In this document: piece after piece, positions 1 to 6,584 of the stretch | Layout: every line of letters starts with the position of its first letter | How positions within the stretch are numbered: the first letter of the stretch is position 1 | Assembly: GCA_905214155.1 (NCBI GenBank) | Contig: CAJMLC010000045.1 | Coordinates: forward strand, 1-12,516 | Origin: an uncultured bacterium | GTDB taxonomy: Bacteria; Bacillota; Clostridia; Oscillospirales; Oscillospiraceae | DNA length: 12,516 nt | Direction of reading: 5' to 3' | Notes under the pieces: generated by a model | Told to the model about the DNA's origin: nothing | The model's input: the letters and a program-made list of their open reading frames with translations, nothing else | Databases searched by the model: none | Made by a program: the position numbers and the translations under genes

Positions 1-55
1 CAATCCCTCCGTCACGGCTGCGCCGTGCCACCTCCCTTTACACAAGGGAGGCTTT
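1..55. repeat. GC-rich palindromic intergenic repeat (left edge, probably truncated)
   Basis: Two hairpins lie in tandem: CACGGC/GCCGTG at 13-27 with a 3-base loop, and CCTCCCTT/AAGGGAGG at 31-51 with a 5-base loop, followed by GCTTT. A similar module, CCCCTT-tcat-AAGGGG then AGCCTTT, recurs at 5199-5221 preceded by a small CCG/CGG hairpin. Two related copies in different gaps suggest a dispersed chromosomal repeat, as is common between genes in Oscillospiraceae. There is no ORF of its own and no transposase. The element probably extends beyond the window. Function is unknown; it may also form a transcript 3' end. Confidence 0.6.
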
Positions 56-78
56 ATCTGCCCACATTGATCTCTTGC

Positions 79-110
79 AAAAGGCGCTCCCGCGTGCGGG
101 AGCGCCTTTT
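79..110 (-). terminator. Rho-independent terminator after the coiled-coil protein gene
   Basis: A 14-bp perfect stem (AAAAGGCGCTCCCG pairing with CGGGAGCGCCTTTT) closes a 4-base loop. It lies 11 bases beyond the stop codon of the minus-strand gene at 122-592. The minus strand ends in TTTT, and the symmetric A/T ends would also let it stop transcription from the left. It probably ends the whole minus-strand block. Confidence 0.9.
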
Positions 111-121
111 GATGTCTGTTC

Positions 122-592
122 TTATTCTGCATTGTCCGTCGTGTCGATCTGGATCTCGACGCTCGCCTCCGGCGCTTCCGCCGGGGCCTCCTCGGCCTTC
201 GGCTCCTCAGCAGGCGCTTCCGGAGCTTCTTCTGCCGGAGCCTCGGGCTCCTCCGCCGGGACGTCCACGTCCACGAACGCCTCCTCGGCGACCGCGTCTT
301 CCTGCTTCAGGCTGTCGATATAATCCTTCAGTTCTGCGATCAGCTTCTTGGACTCGTCGATCTTCTGGCACCACGGCAGATATTCCGCGCTGTCCATCTC
401 TTCGCCGACGGCATAGTCGCGGTAATACAGCTTACCGAGCTGCGCCTCCGCCTTCTTGATCTTGTCTTCCTCGGCGTAGATGGAGACGTTGGTCTTCGCG
501 ATCGCCGCCAGCACCTTGGCCTTCTGCGCGGCGGTCTGCGCCGCATTCACTGCAAAGTTCTTTGCAGCTTCAAAGCTCTCATTGAACCCCAT
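122..592 (-). CDS. Small coiled-coil protein with acidic Glu/Pro/Ala-rich tail (function unknown)
   Basis: This 156-residue protein has no recognised enzyme domain. Residues 1-98 are predicted to be helical: an Ala/Lys-rich first half (about 8-35), then a segment with KLYY at 54-57, then a second amphipathic helix around 76-97. This resembles N-terminal regions seen in hypothetical clostridial proteins that often end in a zinc ribbon. Here no zinc ribbon follows. Residues 99-147 are instead a low-complexity acidic tail of PAEE/PEAPAEE-like units. There is no signal peptide or membrane segment, so it is probably cytoplasmic. The start is supported by AAGGGAG nine bases upstream of ATG. It lies 130 bases after lgt with its own promoter candidate and ends at a strong terminator, so it may be expressed both with lgt and alone. 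The ORF is secure; the role is unknown. Confidence 0.8.
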   Translation of the reverse strand: MGFNESFEAAKNFAVNAAQTAAQKAKVLAAIAKTNVSIYAEEDKIKKAEAQLGKLYYRDYAVGEEMDSAEYLPWCQKIDESKKLIAELKDYIDSLKQEDAVAEEAFVDVDVPAEEPEAPAEEAPEAPAEEPKAEEAPAEAPEASVEIQIDTTDNAE

Positions 593-665
593 AATAGTAG
601 CTCCCTTCTGTCATTCCGGCAGCGCCGCAGCTTTCTGCGTCGCTGCCTTTTGTAATTCTTTTGTC

Positions 666-693
666 ATTATACCATATCCCGCCCATTTGAGAA
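666..693 (-). promoter_or_regulatory. Promoter candidate for the coiled-coil protein gene
   Basis: On the minus strand a perfect -10 box TATAAT (666-671) is preceded by TGG, giving an extended -10 element. A partial -35 TTCTCA (688-693) lies 16 bases upstream. The element is in the lgt-to-small-gene gap, 74 bases before the ATG. It would give the small gene transcription independent of lgt. Confidence 0.6.
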
Positions 694-722
694 GACCCAA
701 AGGCCGGATATTTTCGAAAAAT

Positions 723-1616
723 TTACAAATTCTCCGGTTTTTCCGCTTCCTCGTCCGCCTGCGCGGCCTCTGCTTCGCTTTCCGCCTTCCGGTTGACATA
801 AAGCTGTTCCGGATTCGGCTTCTTTTTGATCAGGATATAGGCCAGCGCGCCGCCGGCAAACACCACGCAAAGCGCCGCCACCAGCTGGCTCACGCGGATG
901 CCTGTCCCGAAGAGGTAGAGGCTGTCTGTCCGCAGTCCCTCGATCCACACGCGCCCCAGGCCGTACCAGGCCAGGTAGCTCAGCATGATCTGTCCGTCAA
1001 AGCGCCGCTTTTTTGTCAGGAAATGCAGCGCGATGAAGCCTGCGAGGTTCCACACCGATTCATACAAAAACGTCGGATGGTAATACGTCACCGCGCCGCT
1101 CGCGTCCATGAGGCCCATCTTGAAGAAGCTGTCCGTCACGGCCCCGTGCGCCTCGCGGTTCATGAAGTTGCCCCAGCGGCCGAAGATCTGCCCGATCAGC
1201 ACGCCCATCGCCGCCACGTCGAGCATCACGCCCGTCGGGATCTTCTTGACCCTGCTCAGCACAAGGATGGTGATCGCGCCGCCGATCACGCCGCCGTAGA
1301 TGGCGAGGCCGCCCTCCCAGATGTAGAGCACGGAAATGGGATTCGCCGCATACAGCTCCCAATAAAAGATGCAGTAGTAGAGCCGCGCGCAGATCACCCC
1401 GATCGGCACCGCCCAGAGCACCTCATCGAGCAGATCGTCCTGCGTCAGCCCAAAGACCGGCGCGCGCCGCATCATGTAGATCACCGCCAGCAGAAAGCCC
1501 AGCGCGATGATGATCCCATACCAATAAATTTCCTTCCCGAACACCGTGAACGCCACGGGGTTCGGATCGACCGTGATCCCAAGATTCGGGAATGTGATCG
1601 GAGACGACAAAAACAT
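723..1616 (-). CDS. lgt: Prolipoprotein diacylglyceryl transferase
   Basis: Lgt moves diacylglycerol from phosphatidylglycerol to the lipobox cysteine of prolipoproteins, the first step of lipoprotein maturation, at the cytoplasmic membrane. The 297-residue protein has about seven hydrophobic segments. It carries the family signature GRWGNFMNREAHG at 146-158, the loop EGGLAIYGGVIGG at 101-113 (Tyr107 where E. coli has a His, as in many Firmicutes) and GLGRVWIEGLR at 219-229 with the conserved Arg and Glu residues. Start ATG follows AAAGGAGGG, which lies inside the end of the upstream M16 gene. Only 3 bp separate the two, so they are co-transcribed. After the last membrane helix (about 264) there is a charged Glu/Ala-rich tail (residues 277-297) not needed for the core fold. 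Identification is very secure. Confidence 0.97.
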   Translation of the reverse strand: MFLSSPITFPNLGITVDPNPVAFTVFGKEIYWYGIIIALGFLLAVIYMMRRAPVFGLTQDDLLDEVLWAVPIGVICARLYYCIFYWELYAANPISVLYIWEGGLAIYGGVIGGAITILVLSRVKKIPTGVMLDVAAMGVLIGQIFGRWGNFMNREAHGAVTDSFFKMGLMDASGAVTYYHPTFLYESVWNLAGFIALHFLTKKRRFDGQIMLSYLAWYGLGRVWIEGLRTDSLYLFGTGIRVSQLVAALCVVFAGGALAYILIKKKPNPEQLYVNRKAESEAEAAQADEEAEKPENL

Positions 1617-1619
1617 CGC

Positions 1620-2894
1620 TTATCCCTCCTTTGGCCAGACGATCGAGATCGCCGCCCGCTCTTCTTGGACGACCCGGCGCAGAAATTGTTCCACATCCTC
1701 TGCCGTCACCGTTTCAAATGCCGCCGGATATTCATAATAATCCACGCCGTCCATATAGAATGCGCAGATGCGATAGCACGTATTTTCAAAGCTGTCCAGC
1801 TCGCGCAGCCGCCTCCCCAGCATCGATTTTTTCAGCCGTGAGAACTGCTCACGATCGATCCCGGTCTCCGCGAGACGCTTCGACTCCTCCAGGATCGCCG
1901 CCAGCACAGCCTCCGGGTCGTCGCTGTCGCCGGACGCCTCCAGAAACGCCAGCCCCTTCATCCGCTCATAGTCGATGGCAAAATCCGCATCAATGAGTCC
2001 CTGCTCATAGAGCCGCGTGTAGAGCGCGGACGATTCGCCCGCGAGCAGCTCCGCCGCCATCGAGCCCAAAAACTCCATCCGCAGCGGCTCCATGCCCTCG
2101 TCCGCCGGCTCACACTTGAAGCCGATGGCGAACGTCGGCATCGCGACCTCCATCTTCGTCTCGATCTTTTTCTGCGCCACGGTCATCGGCTCCGCCGGGC
2201 CATAGTCGCGCTCCGCGATCCCGACCGACTCCTTCGGCGTCTCGTTTTCTGCCTGCTTGATGACCTTCGCCGCATCCACGTCGCCCACGACGCAGAGGAT
2301 GAGGTTCGATGGATCGTAGAACGCCCGGTGGCAGTCGTAGAGCGTTCTGGCCGTAATGTCCTGAATACTCTCCACCGTCCCCGCAATCGGCACACGCGCC
2401 GGATGATGCAGATACATCGCGCGGAACAGATTCTCCTGCACCACGTTTCCGTCGCTGTCGTCATACATTTTGATCTCCTGCGCAATGATCCCGCGCTCTT
2501 TTTCCACGCTCTCCTCGGTGAAATATGGCGTCGTCACCAGCCGCAGCAGGATGGACAGATTTTTCTCAAAATGCTCCGTACACTCGACGTAATAGGCCGT
2601 CATCGTGTAGCTCGTAAAGGCGTTATTGCTGCCCGCATTCTGCGCGAACAACTCCATCGCGTTGCCCTCCGGCAGGTCGAACATCTTGTGCTCCAGATAG
2701 TGCGCCACGCCGTCCGGCGTCGCATAGTCCACGCCGTTCAGGCGGAATCTCGTGTCGATCGAGCCGAAATCCGTCGCCACAAACGCATATTTCTTCGCGA
2801 AGCCCGGCTTCTCGACTACGCGGACCATCATTCCATTTTCCAATCGCTGCTCGAAATACTGCTCGCCGAGCTGCGGAAATGCCTTTTTGTTCAT
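1620..2894 (-). CDS. ymfH: M16 family zinc peptidase-like protein (YmfH type, catalytic partner)
   Basis: This 424-residue insulinase/pitrilysin-family protein has the inverted zinc motif HYLEH (His65, Glu68, His69). A downstream EKERGIIAQEIKMY stretch (131-144) supplies the likely third ligand, Glu140. The length fits one M16 half-enzyme with N- and C-terminal domains. No signal peptide is seen, so it is probably cytoplasmic. Its ATG overlaps the stop of the preceding M16 gene (ATGA), implying translational coupling and a heterodimer, as in other bacterial M16B pairs. In Bacillus subtilis the equivalent pair ymfF/ymfH is associated with 5-aminopentanol modification of elongation factor EF-P. 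Public databases sometimes call the family YfmH. Assignment to that function here is by family and gene pairing only; no efp or ymfI gene is in view. General peptidase activity cannot be excluded. Confidence 0.9.
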   Translation of the reverse strand: MNKKAFPQLGEQYFEQRLENGMMVRVVEKPGFAKKYAFVATDFGSIDTRFRLNGVDYATPDGVAHYLEHKMFDLPEGNAMELFAQNAGSNNAFTSYTMTAYYVECTEHFEKNLSILLRLVTTPYFTEESVEKERGIIAQEIKMYDDSDGNVVQENLFRAMYLHHPARVPIAGTVESIQDITARTLYDCHRAFYDPSNLILCVVGDVDAAKVIKQAENETPKESVGIAERDYGPAEPMTVAQKKIETKMEVAMPTFAIGFKCEPADEGMEPLRMEFLGSMAAELLAGESSALYTRLYEQGLIDADFAIDYERMKGLAFLEASGDSDDPEAVLAAILEESKRLAETGIDREQFSRLKKSMLGRRLRELDSFENTCYRICAFYMDGVDYYEYPAAFETVTAEDVEQFLRRVVQEERAAISIVWPKEG

Positions 2895-4156
2895 CCTTCC
2901 GTCCCCCTCAGCGTGAAAATGGTGTCGAGCATCACGCGCCGCGCCGCCTCGGTCACCTGGCCGCGCGTCACGGCCTCGATACCGCGCGCAAGGTCCTCCA
3001 TCCCGCCTTCCAACCCCGCGGCCCGCTGCCCGATGGCATAGTCGTCGAGCCGCCCGGGGCTGTCGAGCGCTGTCTTGAGGTCGGAGAGCAGATACCGCTT
3101 TGCGGAGTCAAATTCATAGTCCGAGATCTCGCCGTTCCGGCAGTCCTCGAGCTGCCGCAAAATTTCTTTCTCGGCCGTTTCGAGCTTGTCAAACTCCACA
3201 CCGGACGACACGATCATCACGCCCTTGTTCTTCTCGATGCTGGACATCGCGTAGTAACAGAGCGACAGTTCCTCGCGCACCTTCGTGAACAGCTTGCTTG
3301 TGATCCCGCCGCCGAAGACCGTGTTCAGCACGAGCAGCGCCGGATAGTCCGCCTCGCCCGCCGTGCAGCCGGTGGTGAAGCCCATCGAGAGTTTGCCCTG
3401 CGTCACATCCATCCGTTCTTCCACGCGCCGCACGTCTCCGCCCGCGCACTGCTTCTCCGTCCCGACGGCTTCAAATGCCGCCGCGCGCGGCAGCTCCCGC
3501 AGCACGCGCTGCAGCTGCTCCGCCACGTCCCCGGCGCTTTTGCGGCCCATGTAGAACAGCTCCACGCGGGACTCCGCCAGCACCATCCGATACTGCGCAT
3601 AAAGCCCTTCCGGCGTGACCGGCTCCACATCCTCCAGCTCGCCGAGGCGCGGCACAGCATAGGCCTCGCCCGCGCACATCGTCTTCACCAGCTGGCCCGT
3701 CGCATACGTCCGCTTGTCGTTCACGCGGGACGCGATCGCGTTGGCGAGGTTGCGCTTCTCGCTCTCCACGTATTCGCGGACAAAGCAGCCGTCCTCCAGC
3801 CGGGGCCGGAGCAGCAGCTCGCCCAAAAAGTCCATCACCGGCGCAAAAACTGCCTCGCCCGCCAGCGTGTCCTCAATAAAATCGGCGTAAAAGCCCGTCA
3901 TCTGGACCTCGCCCTTTTTCCGCACCAGCGACCCGACGCTCGCACCGTACAGCTCGTCCAGCCGCGCCGCGATGCTCCGCAGATCGGGGCAGCCCTCGCT
4001 CCCGCGCAGCAGTACGCTCGGAATCAGCGCGTTCATCGCCGCCTCTTCCCGCCGCAGCGGCCGGAAGAAGTTGATGCTGAAGCACCCGGTCTTGAATTTT
4101 TCCGTCTGCACCGCCGTGAGCGTCACGCCGGGCAGGAGTTCCATCCTTATTTCCAT
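2891..4156 (-). CDS. ymfF: M16 family protein without zinc site (YmfF type, non-catalytic partner)
   Basis: This 421-residue M16-fold protein is the partner of the gene that follows. At the position where active M16 enzymes have HxxEH it reads ALIPSVLLRGSEG (residues about 43-55), with no His/Glu pair, so it should not bind catalytic zinc. The C-terminal half keeps M16 features, including a glycine-rich stretch (VFGGGITSKLF) and the RVELFYMGR strand. In M16 heterodimers the inactive subunit helps bind substrate. The chosen ATG has AAGGAAA a few bases upstream; a second ATG four codons later has worse spacing. It overlaps ymfH by 4 bp. A TATAAT box about 30 bases upstream suggests a promoter in addition to readthrough from the HAD gene. 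By homology to B. subtilis YmfF it may act in EF-P modification. Confidence 0.88.
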   Translation of the reverse strand: MEIRMELLPGVTLTAVQTEKFKTGCFSINFFRPLRREEAAMNALIPSVLLRGSEGCPDLRSIAARLDELYGASVGSLVRKKGEVQMTGFYADFIEDTLAGEAVFAPVMDFLGELLLRPRLEDGCFVREYVESEKRNLANAIASRVNDKRTYATGQLVKTMCAGEAYAVPRLGELEDVEPVTPEGLYAQYRMVLAESRVELFYMGRKSAGDVAEQLQRVLRELPRAAAFEAVGTEKQCAGGDVRRVEERMDVTQGKLSMGFTTGCTAGEADYPALLVLNTVFGGGITSKLFTKVREELSLCYYAMSSIEKNKGVMIVSSGVEFDKLETAEKEILRQLEDCRNGEISDYEFDSAKRYLLSDLKTALDSPGRLDDYAIGQRAAGLEGGMEDLARGIEAVTRGQVTEAARRVMLDTIFTLRGTEG

Positions 4157-4187
4157 ACTATTTCCTTATCCAATCTAATGATAGAGT

Positions 4188-4216
4188 ATTATACATCAAA
4201 GTGACGCAAAAGAAAA
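4188..4216 (-). promoter_or_regulatory. Promoter candidate for ymfF-ymfH-lgt
   Basis: A perfect TATAAT on the minus strand (4188-4193) lies about 31 bases before the ymfF ATG, in the AT-rich 87-bp gap after the HAD gene. The best -35 at 17-bp spacing is TTTTCT (4211-4216), which is weak. The -10 box is the main evidence. It would make ymfF-ymfH-lgt a transcription unit partly separate from the HAD gene. Confidence 0.5.
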
Positions 4217-4243
4217 CCTTCCCGTCCCGGTTCCATAAAATTT

Positions 4244-4960
4244 TCATCTCTGCGCTTCCTGCGTCATCGCCTTCAGACAGGCCAGCAGCTCGCGCTCCTC
4301 GCGGACGCAGTACGTCGGCGCAAGATCGCCCGCCGCGCCGCCGCGCCGGTTCAGCCAGATCGTCTCCCAGCCGCAGCCGCCCGCGCTCGCCACGTCCTGC
4401 GAGTAAGAGTCCCCCACATAGACGCAGTCCTCCGCCCGGGCTCCGGCGGCCCGCTCCGCCAGACGGAAGATGTCCGGCGCGGGCTTCATCACGCCGAGCG
4501 CATCCGAAATGAGCACCAGCTCCGGCCGGACCCACCGCTCCACACCGAGGCTTTTCAGCTTGTCCTGCTGCGACTGCACGCCGCCGTTCGTGATCACGCC
4601 GACCGCCGCAAAATGCGCCTGACAGAACGACAAAGTCTCCTCCATGACCGGCGTCAGCGAAATATGGCACTGCTGCTCCGCGTAGAGCGCCTGCATCTGC
4701 AGAGCCTCCTCCGGTGTGATCTCAATGCCCACGTCGCGCAGCCCGGTCTGATGGCGGTAGATGTGCATGGCCTCCATCGTCATCTGCCCGGTATGTGCCG
4801 CCGCAAAGACCTCATATCCGCGCAGCATCGTCTGCAAAAACGCGCCCATCGCCTGCTCCGCGTATCGCCCGCCGAAAAACGCCGTGAACGCCTTGCAGTA
4901 TGGCACCGACCGGTCGTACAGCGTATCGTCCAAATCAAAAAAGATCGTCTTCTTCCCCAC
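4244..4960 (-). CDS. HAD superfamily hydrolase (subfamily IA, phosphatase-like)
   Basis: A 238-residue haloacid-dehalogenase-type hydrolase, probably a cytoplasmic small-molecule phosphatase. All four motifs are present: DLDDTLYD with nucleophile Asp9 and acid/base Asp11; VITNG with Thr124; Lys159 in GVMKPAPDIF; and VGDSYSQD with Asp184 and Asp189. A helical cap of about 100 residues lies between motifs I and II, as in subfamily IA (YjjG, phosphoglycolate phosphatase and relatives). The substrate cannot be read from the sequence. The start is GTG, chosen because GGAG lies seven bases upstream and motif I begins at residue 9. A nearby ATG is in another frame. It has its own promoter (4990-5017) and is followed after 87 bp by ymfF in the same direction. 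Confidence 0.93.
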   Translation of the reverse strand: MGKKTIFFDLDDTLYDRSVPYCKAFTAFFGGRYAEQAMGAFLQTMLRGYEVFAAAHTGQMTMEAMHIYRHQTGLRDVGIEITPEEALQMQALYAEQQCHISLTPVMEETLSFCQAHFAAVGVITNGGVQSQQDKLKSLGVERWVRPELVLISDALGVMKPAPDIFRLAERAAGARAEDCVYVGDSYSQDVASAGGCGWETIWLNRRGGAAGDLAPTYCVREERELLACLKAMTQEAQR

Positions 4961-4989
4961 AATCGTGCTCCATTTCCGTTTTTTCTTCC

Positions 4990-5017
4990 ATTATACCGGA
5001 TTTTCGCCCCTCGTCAA
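4990..5017 (-). promoter_or_regulatory. Sigma-A-type promoter of the HAD hydrolase gene
   Basis: On the minus strand TTGACG (5012-5017, five of six consensus bases) and TATAAT (4990-4995, perfect) are separated by 16 bases. The -10 lies about 30 bases before the GTG start, directly next to the palindromic repeat block. Confidence 0.75.
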
Positions 5018-5029
5018 GCGCCCGCCGCA

Positions 5030-5260
5030 CGAAAAGGCACCCTCTGCCAAGAGGGGGCTGTCGCGGTGTGAACCGCGACTGGGAAAGAAATTCCCGCCGC
5101 AGCGGCTTGCCTCCCCTGTGCAAGGTAGCGAAGCGGCGGCGCGGTGTTGAATGACAGCCCGGTGGGCTGTCATTCACTCCCACGCCCCCGCTTCGCGGCC
5201 CCTTTCATAAGGGGAGCCTTTGGGCGGACAGAGTCGTCCGCCCCTACAATCGAGACCTAA
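5030..5260. repeat. Composite GC-rich palindromic repeat block in a gene-free gap
   Basis: This fills most of the 341-base gene-free stretch at 4961-5301. Hairpins run in series: GTCGCGGT/ACCGCGAC (5060-5079); GGGAA/TTCCC (5081-5095); an imperfect long-range pair CCGCCGC with GCGGCGG (about 5094-5139); a 13-bp perfect stem TGAATGACAGCCC/GGGCTGTCATTCA with a 3-base loop (5148-5176); CCCCTT/AAGGGG (5199-5214); and GGGCGGAC/GTCCGCCC (5222-5243). The 5199-5221 module resembles 33-55 at the left edge. Small ORFs crossing it are composed of the repeat and look non-coding. It resembles several dispersed intergenic repeats placed side by side. No transposase, target-site duplication or attachment site is evident. 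Confidence 0.65.
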
Positions 5261-5268
5261 GACGCAGC

Positions 5269-5295
5269 AAAAAGCCCGCAGCGTTCGCTGCGGGC
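5269..5295 (-). terminator. Rho-independent terminator of the yedE-to-selD operon
   Basis: A 9-bp GC-rich stem (GCCCGCAGC pairing with GCTGCGGGC, 4-base loop) is followed on the minus strand by TTTTT. It starts seven bases beyond the selD stop codon, and ends the four-gene selenium operon. Confidence 0.9.
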
Positions 5296-5301
5296 CTCTG
5301 C

Positions 5302-6339
5302 TTATTCCAGAATCAAATGATTTTCCTGCAATTTTGTGACATATCCGATCTGCGCCGCGCAGGTGATCTCGCTCTGCAGTGCCTTTAAGCACGCCTCCGC
5401 GTCGTCGCCATCCACCGCGATCAGCAATCCGCCGCTCGTCTGCGGGTCGAAGAGGATGTCCTCCATCGCCCGGGAAAGGTTCCCTTTCACGCACACGCCG
5501 CCCGCGACAAAGTCGCGGTTGCGGTACGCGCCCGCGGGGATGAAGCCCATCTCGGCCAGTTCCAGCGCCTCGGCATGATACGGCACCCTGCCGCTCTCGA
5601 TGTGAACGGAAGCGCCGCTCCCCTGCGCCATCTCATAGCTGTGGCCCATGAGTGAAAAGCCCGTCACATCCGTGCAGCTGTGGACGCGGTAGCGGAGCAT
5701 GATGTCCCGCGCGGTCTTGTTGAGCGTCGCCATCTGCCGGTAGAGCTTCTGCAGCAGCGCCTCCTCCACCAGATCGGCTTTTGCCGCCGTCGTGATGATA
5801 CCGACGCCGAGCGGCTTTGTCAGGATCAGCGCGTCGCCCGGCTTCGCGTTTGAGTTGGTCAGCACCTTTTCCGGATGGACAAAGCCCGTCACGGCCAGGC
5901 CGTAGATCGGCTCCGCGCCGTGAATCGTATGACCGCCGGTGATGATGGCCCCGGCCTCATACGCCTTGTCATAGCCGCCGCGCAGAATCTCGCGCACGGT
6001 GTGGTCGTCCATCTTGTCGGCCAGACACATGATGTTCAGCGCCAACTTCGGCTCGCCGCCCATCGCATACACGTCGCTGAGCGCGTTTGTCGCCGCGATC
6101 TGCCCGTAGAGGAACGGATCGTCGACGATCGGCGGGAAGAAGTCCGTCGTCTGCACGATGGCGACGTCGTCCGTGATCTTGTAGACGCTCGCGTCGTCGC
6201 TCTTGTCGTAGCCGACGAGAAGCCTCGGGTCGCTGTGCGTGCGGAAGCCCTCGAGCATCCGGCTCAGCGTCCCAGCGCCCACCTTCGCGCCGCAGCCGGC
6301 GCAGGAAGCCAGCTTCGTGAGCTTGACATCAGTCTCCAT
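5302..6339 (-). CDS. selD: Selenide, water dikinase (selenophosphate synthetase)
   Basis: SelD makes selenophosphate from selenide and ATP, the selenium donor for selenocysteine and for selenouridine in tRNA, and it is also needed for Se-dependent molybdenum hydroxylases. The protein has 345 residues from this start, close to the usual length. The N-terminal motif SCAGCGAK contains catalytic Cys16 (cysteine, not selenocysteine) and Lys19. E. coli has a second Cys two residues after the catalytic one; here it is Ala18. The ATP/metal-binding DDASVY, TTDFFPP and NALSDVYAMGG stretches are present. Start choice: AAGGAGG (6346-6352) abuts an ATG at 6345, which is too close, but sits six bases before the ATG at 6339, so 6339 is preferred (6345 would add Met-Asp). 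It overlaps the DUF3343 gene and ends in a terminator. Confidence 0.95.
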   Translation of the reverse strand: METDVKLTKLASCAGCGAKVGAGTLSRMLEGFRTHSDPRLLVGYDKSDDASVYKITDDVAIVQTTDFFPPIVDDPFLYGQIAATNALSDVYAMGGEPKLALNIMCLADKMDDHTVREILRGGYDKAYEAGAIITGGHTIHGAEPIYGLAVTGFVHPEKVLTNSNAKPGDALILTKPLGVGIITTAAKADLVEEALLQKLYRQMATLNKTARDIMLRYRVHSCTDVTGFSLMGHSYEMAQGSGASVHIESGRVPYHAEALELAEMGFIPAGAYRNRDFVAGGVCVKGNLSRAMEDILFDPQTSGGLLIAVDGDDAEACLKALQSEITCAAQIGYVTKLQENHLILE

Positions 6340-6583
6340 GTCCATCCTCCTTCGGGTATACCTCGCAGAATCCCGTTTCCTCCACGCGGACGATCCGCTC
6401 GATCTCCTCGGCGCAGACGCCCTCCGGCGTCAGATAGCTGCCCTCGCAGCGGACGCACGTCCCGCACGAGCTGGACAGGCTCCGCGGCACGGGCATCGTC
6501 CGCGCCGCGATCCCTGCCGCGCGGCAGAGCCGCTCATAGCGCGTTGCACCGAAGTGGGAGAAAAAGGTTGCAATATAGGTCAT
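6329..6583 (-). CDS. DUF3343 protein, putative selenium/sulfur carrier
   Basis: An 84-residue cytoplasmic protein matching the DUF3343 pattern: a short strand (MTYIATFFS), a helix (ATRYERLCRAAGI), then PVPRSLSSSCGTCVRC, in which the PxPR-SSSCG core is typical of the family. Cys40, Cys43 and Cys46 are spaced CxxCxxC. DUF3343 proteins are small, often sit with yedF/yedE/selD in Clostridia, and are annotated as putative Se/S carriers. That role is inferred from context rather than proven. It starts one base after the TusA-like gene stop, with only a weak ribosome site (GAAGAAG), so translation is probably coupled. Its last codons overlap the start of selD and contain selD's ribosome-binding site. 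Confidence 0.88.
   Translation of the reverse strand: MTYIATFFSHFGATRYERLCRAAGIAARTMPVPRSLSSSCGTCVRCEGSYLTPEGVCAEEIERIVRVEETGFCEVYPKEDGHGD
6346..6352 (-). promoter_or_regulatory. Ribosome-binding site that decides the selD start
   Basis: AAGGAGG is immediately followed by ATG-GAC-ATG on the minus strand. Zero spacing to the first ATG and six bases to the second favours the second ATG (6337-6339) as the selD start. The site lies inside the coding end of the DUF3343 gene. Confidence 0.7.
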
Positions 6584-6584
6584 C

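Noticed and set aside
480..1841. 453-codon plus-strand frame opposite lgt and the end of ymfH
   Set aside because: Antisense to genes with clear motifs; the translation is rich in His, Arg and Asp with no domain or convincing ribosome site.
2879..4204. 441-codon plus-strand frame opposite ymfF
   Set aside because: Same GC-driven antisense pattern; the M16 protein on the minus strand accounts for the coding signal.
4158..4670. 170-codon minus-strand frame overlapping the HAD gene
   Set aside because: It is in another frame of the same strand as the HAD gene, which has all four catalytic motifs; the alternative reads as low-complexity Gly/Arg/Ala.
5148..5176. 13-bp perfect inverted repeat considered as an insertion-sequence end or phage attachment site
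   Set aside because: Only one copy pair is seen, with a 3-base loop and no transposase or integrase nearby. It fits a hairpin module in the repeat block.
5174..5494. Short minus-strand frames running from the repeat block into the end of selD
   Set aside because: They consist largely of the palindromic repeat plus out-of-frame selD sequence and cross the selD terminator.
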